Source: Chryseobacterium aureum
Lineage (GTDB): Bacteria; Bacteroidota; Bacteroidia; Flavobacteriales; Weeksellaceae
NCBI RefSeq assembly: GCF_003971235.1
Contig: NZ_CP034661.1
Coordinates: forward strand, 4,402,001 to 4,466,000
Direction of reading: 5' to 3'
DNA length: 64,000 nt
Under the pieces are notes generated by a model. That model worked only from the letters and a program-made list of their open reading frames with translations, searched no databases and had not been told where the DNA came from. Positions within the stretch are counted from its first letter, which is position 1; each line of letters begins with the position of its first letter. Below, piece after piece: positions 60,366 through 64,000 of the stretch. Both the position numbers and the translations under genes were made by a program.

Positions 60366-60779
60366 ATGGCAGAAAGAAACTCAAGAGGAATCTTAAAATT
60401 CAACAACGGTGAAGGACAGAAGCTGTTAAAAATGAACTACAGTGTATCAAGATCTACAGACGTTTCAGGACGTGTAGCATCAGATCCTTCTAACGCATTA
60501 ATCAAAGTTACAGTAGAAGCTACTGAGAAATCAGACATTCTTGAAAGCTTGTTAAACGGTAAATACAAGCCAACAGTAGGAGAAATCACATTCAACAAAT
60601 CTCACGAAGAAGGAACACTGATCACTCTGAAATGGGAAAACGGATATGTAATTCAGCATGAAGTAGACTTCGATGCCATAGACAGCAACAGTATGCTGAT
60701 CAGCTTCGTAGTAAGTGCAGAAACAATCGACTACGGTACTTCTCAGTTTGCCGGATTATGGCCTTCAGCAGGTAAATAA
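60366..60779 (+). CDS. tssD: Hcp/TssD tube protein, copy 3
   Basis: A 137-residue paralogue in tandem with copy 2, ending in SQFAGLWPSAGK. Its high DNA identity with copy 2 points to a recent duplication or gene conversion. It is the last T6SS gene of the locus; the next gene, polA, is unrelated. Confidence 0.9.
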   Translation: MAERNSRGILKFNNGEGQKLLKMNYSVSRSTDVSGRVASDPSNALIKVTVEATEKSDILESLLNGKYKPTVGEITFNKSHEEGTLITLKWENGYVIQHEVDFDAIDSNSMLISFVVSAETIDYGTSQFAGLWPSAGK

Positions 60780-60803
60780 TCTCATAAACTTAAATAAAAA
60801 AGA

Positions 60804-60833
60804 AACAGTGTACCCTTGGTATGCTGTTTTTTT
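60804..60833 (+). terminator. Terminator after tssD-3
   Basis: AACAGTGTAC pairs with GTATGCTGTT (two wobble pairs) around a short loop, followed by T7. Confidence 0.65.
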
Positions 60834-60946
60834 GTATAAAAATGGGTAATCACAATACAGAACAGAAAAAAGTTTCCTTATTCTGCATCCCGCATTCCGC
60901 TATCCAAAACCCTTCCACACACTGCCAACTTTTACTCCTATTTTCT

Positions 60947-60954
60947 TATATTTG
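60947..60954 (+). promoter_or_regulatory. -7 box of polA
   Basis: TATATTTG matches TAnnTTTG and lies 15 bp upstream of the polA ATG at 60970. This argues against the upstream TTG at 60952, which overlaps the box. Confidence 0.6.
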
Positions 60955-60969
60955 TTCATTATTCAAAAT

Positions 60970-63804
60970 ATGGACGCAACAACAGATAAAAGGCTGTTTC
61001 TCATCGATGCCTATGCGATGATTTTCAGAGGATATTACGCACTAATCAGGAATCCGAGACTCACAAGCAAAGGACTGGATACTTCTGCTATCTTTGGTTT
61101 TACCAATTCTTTGATCGAGCTGATCAGAAGAGAAAAGCCAACCCATCTGGCAGTAGTTTTTGATGTAGGACAGGCCAGTGTAAGAACGGATGACTATTCA
61201 GATTACAAAGCCAACAGAAGCGAGACTCCTGAAGCGATTAAAATTGCGATCCCATACATTCACAAAATTCTGGAAGCCATGCATATTCCACGCCTGGGAG
61301 TAGAAGGATATGAAGCCGATGATGTGATAGGAACCATTGCCTGCAAAGCGGAAAAAGAAGGCTATACCACCTTCATGGTAACTCCGGATAAAGATTTTGC
61401 ACAGCTGGTAACAGATAAAATTAAAATTTATAAGCCAGGTTTAAAAGGCGGTGATATTGAAATTCTTGGCGTTGAAGAAGTAAAAGCAAAATACGAGATT
61501 GAAGATCCCAAGCAGGTGATAGATTTCCTTGCGATGATGGGAGATGCTGTAGATAATATACCGGGACTGGAAGGAGTAGGAGAAAAAACAGCTATGAAAT
61601 TCCTTAAAGAATTCGGAAGTATTGAAAACCTGCTGGCCAATACACATCAGCTGAAAGGAAAACTGAAGGAAAAAGTAGAAGCTTCAGCAGAACGTGGAAT
61701 TTTGTCTAAAAAACTGGCAACCATTATCTGTGATGCTCCTGTAGAATTCCATCAGGAACAGTATGATCTTGAAACACCGGATTTTGAAAAAGTAAAAGAA
61801 GTTTTTGATGAAATAGAATTCAGAAGACTTTACGAAAACCTTTACAGGGCTTTTGCTCCGGCAGCCGAAGAAACAGTGGTCGTGAGCGAAGTAGAAGTTA
61901 AACAGACTCCTGCCGGAACTGAAGTAAAAGGACAGGTCATGCAGCTGGATCTCTTTGCAAACTTTGAAGAACTGGATCAGGCTACTTCTACCAAATCTAC
62001 CATTGATCAGAATGATCATCTTTACCAGTATATAGATAATCCAAAAGCCCAGAAAAAACTGGTAGATAACCTGCTGCAGCAAAAAGTGGTTTGTTTTGAT
62101 ACAGAAACAACCTCATTAAATGAACTTGAAGCAGAATTGGTAGGAATGAGTTTCTCTTACAAAAAAGGACTTGCCTACTACATTCCGCTCTCTGACAAAA
62201 GAGAAGAAGTGTTGCAGACATTGGAGATTTTCAGACCGTTTTTCGAAAAAGAAGACCTGTTGAAAATTGCTCACAATCTTAAATTCGATTATAAAGTATT
62301 AAAACAATACGACATCACCGTGAAAGGGGCCATGTTTGATACCATGATTGCCCATTATCTCCTGAATCCGGATGGAAGACACGGAATGGACTACCTTTCA
62401 GAAGTGTATCTGAATTATAAACCCGTTTCTATTGAAACCATTATCGGGAAGAAAGGTAAAAAACAGGGCAGCTTCAGAGATGCAGATCTGAGAACACAGA
62501 CCGATTACGCTGCTGAAGATGCAGATATTACTTTCCAGCTGTATGAACTTTTTGCACCCCAGCTGAAAAAAGAAAATCTGGAAGAGCTTTTCTACAATAT
62601 TGAAATGCCTCTGATGGAAGTACTGGCCAAAATGGAACTTTCAGGAATTTCTCTGGATGAAAAATGGCTGGCACAGGAAAGTGTTGACCTTGAGAACGAT
62701 CTTAAGCAGCTGGAAGCGAAGATTTTTGAGCTTTCAGAAGAAGAATTCAATATGAATTCACCAAAACAACTGGGAGAAATTCTGTTTGAAAAAATGCAGC
62801 TGGATCCGAAAGCTAAGAAAACAAAAACAGGACAGTATGCCACTTCAGAAGATGTTCTTCAGAAACTGTCATCAAAACATGAGATCATCAAACACATTCT
62901 GGAATACAGAACTTATCAGAAATTAAAATCAACCTATGTAGATGCCTTGCCGTCACAGATTGAGAAAAAAGATAACAGGGTACATACTAATTTTTCACAG
63001 ACCACAGCCGCTACAGGCCGTTTGGCAAGTGTAAATCCGAACCTTCAGAATATTCCGATCCGAACGGTAAGAGGGCAGCAGATTCGTGGGGCCTTTGTTT
63101 CCGGAGAAGGAAAGAAGATTATTTCTGCCGATTATTCACAGATCGAACTTCGCTTGATAGCCGAAATTTCAGGAGAAGACAATATGATCAAAGCGTTTCA
63201 GGATGGAGAAGATATCCACGCTTCCACAGCAGCAAAACTCTTTAAGATTCCTTTGGCTGAGGTTTCCAAAACACAAAGAAGCCAGGCTAAAACCGTAAAC
63301 TTCGGGATTATCTACGGACAGGGGGCTTTCGCTTTGGCAGAACAAACCGGATTATCCCGTACCGAAGCCAAACAGATGATAGAAGCCTATTTTGAAACCT
63401 ATCCGAAGCTGAAAGAATATATGGCAGAGCAGGTAAGTAAAGCACGCCAGCTCGGCTATGTAGAAACCATTTTAGGCAGAAAACGTCATTTGAAAGATAT
63501 CAATTCAAACAATTTCGTAGTAAGAGGTCATGCAGAAAGAAATGCCGTGAATGCGCCTGTTCAGGGAAGTGCCGCAGATGTTGTAAAGCTTGCTATGATC
63601 AAAATAGACAGAGAGCTTGAAGAACAAAAGCTTAGCACAAAAATGCTGCTTCAGGTACATGACGAATTGGTGTTTGAATCCCCGGTTGATGAAATAGAAG
63701 CCGCTTCAAAACTGATCAGAACAGAAATGGAAAATGCCCTAAAAACGCAGGTTCCGTTATTGGTAGAAATTGGAGTAGGGAATAACTGGCTGGAAGCGCA
63801 TTAA
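60970..63804 (+). CDS. polA: DNA polymerase I
   Basis: A 944-residue repair polymerase, started at 60970 (MDATTDKRLFLIDAYAMIFR) rather than the upstream TTG. Domains: 5'-3' exonuclease (about 1-300, with VEGYEADDVIG and TPDKDFAQLV), 3'-5' exonuclease (about 365-540, VCFDTETTSLNELEAE, AHNLKFDYKV, YAAEDADIT, acidic residues intact), and polymerase (about 560-944, motif A DYSQIELR near 721, motif C HDELVFE near 896). So proofreading looks active, unlike many polA proteins. It lies downstream of the T6SS locus with its own promoter. Confidence 0.95.
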   Translation: MDATTDKRLFLIDAYAMIFRGYYALIRNPRLTSKGLDTSAIFGFTNSLIELIRREKPTHLAVVFDVGQASVRTDDYSDYKANRSETPEAIKIAIPYIHKILEAMHIPRLGVEGYEADDVIGTIACKAEKEGYTTFMVTPDKDFAQLVTDKIKIYKPGLKGGDIEILGVEEVKAKYEIEDPKQVIDFLAMMGDAVDNIPGLEGVGEKTAMKFLKEFGSIENLLANTHQLKGKLKEKVEASAERGILSKKLATIICDAPVEFHQEQYDLETPDFEKVKEVFDEIEFRRLYENLYRAFAPAAEETVVVSEVEVKQTPAGTEVKGQVMQLDLFANFEELDQATSTKSTIDQNDHLYQYIDNPKAQKKLVDNLLQQKVVCFDTETTSLNELEAELVGMSFSYKKGLAYYIPLSDKREEVLQTLEIFRPFFEKEDLLKIAHNLKFDYKVLKQYDITVKGAMFDTMIAHYLLNPDGRHGMDYLSEVYLNYKPVSIETIIGKKGKKQGSFRDADLRTQTDYAAEDADITFQLYELFAPQLKKENLEELFYNIEMPLMEVLAKMELSGISLDEKWLAQESVDLENDLKQLEAKIFELSEEEFNMNSPKQLGEILFEKMQLDPKAKKTKTGQYATSEDVLQKLSSKHEIIKHILEYRTYQKLKSTYVDALPSQIEKKDNRVHTNFSQTTAATGRLASVNPNLQNIPIRTVRGQQIRGAFVSGEGKKIISADYSQIELRLIAEISGEDNMIKAFQDGEDIHASTAAKLFKIPLAEVSKTQRSQAKTVNFGIIYGQGAFALAEQTGLSRTEAKQMIEAYFETYPKLKEYMAEQVSKARQLGYVETILGRKRHLKDINSNNFVVRGHAERNAVNAPVQGSAADVVKLAMIKIDRELEEQKLSTKMLLQVHDELVFESPVDEIEAASKLIRTEMENALKTQVPLLVEIGVGNNWLEAH

Positions 63805-63837
63805 TAAAAACAATATGATACTTTAATGCTATAACAT

Positions 63838-63868
63838 AAAACTTCCGTCTTTTGGGCGGGAGTTTTTA
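63838..63868 (+). terminator. Terminator of polA
   Basis: AAAACTTCCGTC pairs with GGCGGGAGTTTT (two wobbles) around a short loop, with T5 ending the right arm. It also serves as a stop for the convergent minus gene. Confidence 0.7.
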
Positions 63869-63895
63869 TTTTTCTCAAATAGTCACTTTCATTTT

Positions 63896-64000
63896 TTATC
63901 TTCCTTCAGCAGAACTGTAAGCCTTTTGAGCCACATCATCCAGGTTGACTTTTTCAAATGGAATTCTTACTCTTTTCACCTGGATACTGGTAGCGGTTGA
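63896..64000 (-). CDS. C-terminal fragment of an unidentified protein
   Basis: An open frame enters from the right edge on the minus strand and ends with TAA at 63896-63898. The last 34 residues include VKRVRIPFEKVNLDDVAQKA and end AYSSAEGR. It is convergent with polA, the terminator lying between. Too short to assign to a family. Confidence 0.5.
   Translation of the reverse strand, partial: STATSIQVKRVRIPFEKVNLDDVAQKAYSSAEGR

Noticed and set aside
1..64000. tRNA, rRNA, tmRNA, insertion sequences, integrase or attachment sites
   Set aside because: None was recognised by eye in any gap or coding region. A covariance-model search was not possible here.

Overview
The window comes from a low-GC Bacteroidota chromosome, most likely Chryseobacterium or a close Weeksellaceae relative. 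The evidence is repeated TAnnTTTG promoter boxes with few Shine-Dalgarno sequences, the Bacteroidota-type (subtype iii) type VI secretion genes, a CsgA/B/E/F/G amyloid operon, a TonB-dependent receptor, and QVGINT-type surface proteins. No rRNA, tRNA, CRISPR array, insertion sequence or phage was recognised.

Layout. 1-4713 (minus): the start of an unknown protein, two CoA-transferases and homogentisate dioxygenase. 4838-7365 (plus): a TonB-dependent receptor coupled to a secreted thioredoxin-like protein, with a perfect palindrome over the promoter. 7541-9476: a cupin and quinone-oxidoreductase pair diverging from an HxlR regulator. 9769-12704 (minus): a complete glycine betaine ABC importer with a long leader. 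13247-27482: small redox, stress and regulatory genes (DUF1304, Crp/Fnr, DoxX, AhpD-like, two aldo/keto reductases, an MdaB/epimerase/monooxygenase/DJ-1 operon, a phosphoesterase, LysR, two GNATs, an AlkD-like protein, a nitronate monooxygenase, a membrane AraC regulator). They are separated by intergenic repeats. 27858-31378: a fibrinogen-like surface protein and a tandem pair of C-type-lectin-like proteins. 31681-34941 (minus): mpl, a lipoprotein, an acyltransferase and a NUDIX hydrolase.

35458-40865 (plus) is a functional-amyloid (curli) operon: an 11-repeat curlin, a CsgB-like protein, CsgE with an apparent N-terminal CsgH/CsgC-like domain, CsgF, CsgG with an apparent C-terminal beta-barrel, and a large lipoprotein with a beta-propeller. 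A LuxR-type regulator lacking the phospho-acceptor Asp lies convergent to it. RNase G, a 29-residue basic protein not normally called, and HU follow.

44836-60779 is a partial T6SSiii locus. A LuxR regulator with Glu in place of the phospho-acceptor Asp diverges from tssO, a second small membrane protein, a PKD protein and tssR. Then come tssD (Hcp), vgrG, a small ORF, a putative papain-like effector with a lipoprotein immunity candidate, a membrane protein, clpV (tssH), a lytic transglycosylase and two more tssD copies. The sheath and baseplate genes are not in the window. The three tssD copies share a promoter architecture: two GTCGTA-N4-TACGAC palindromes 21 bp apart and exactly 50 bp upstream of the -7 box. 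polA and the C-terminus of an unidentified minus-strand gene close the window.
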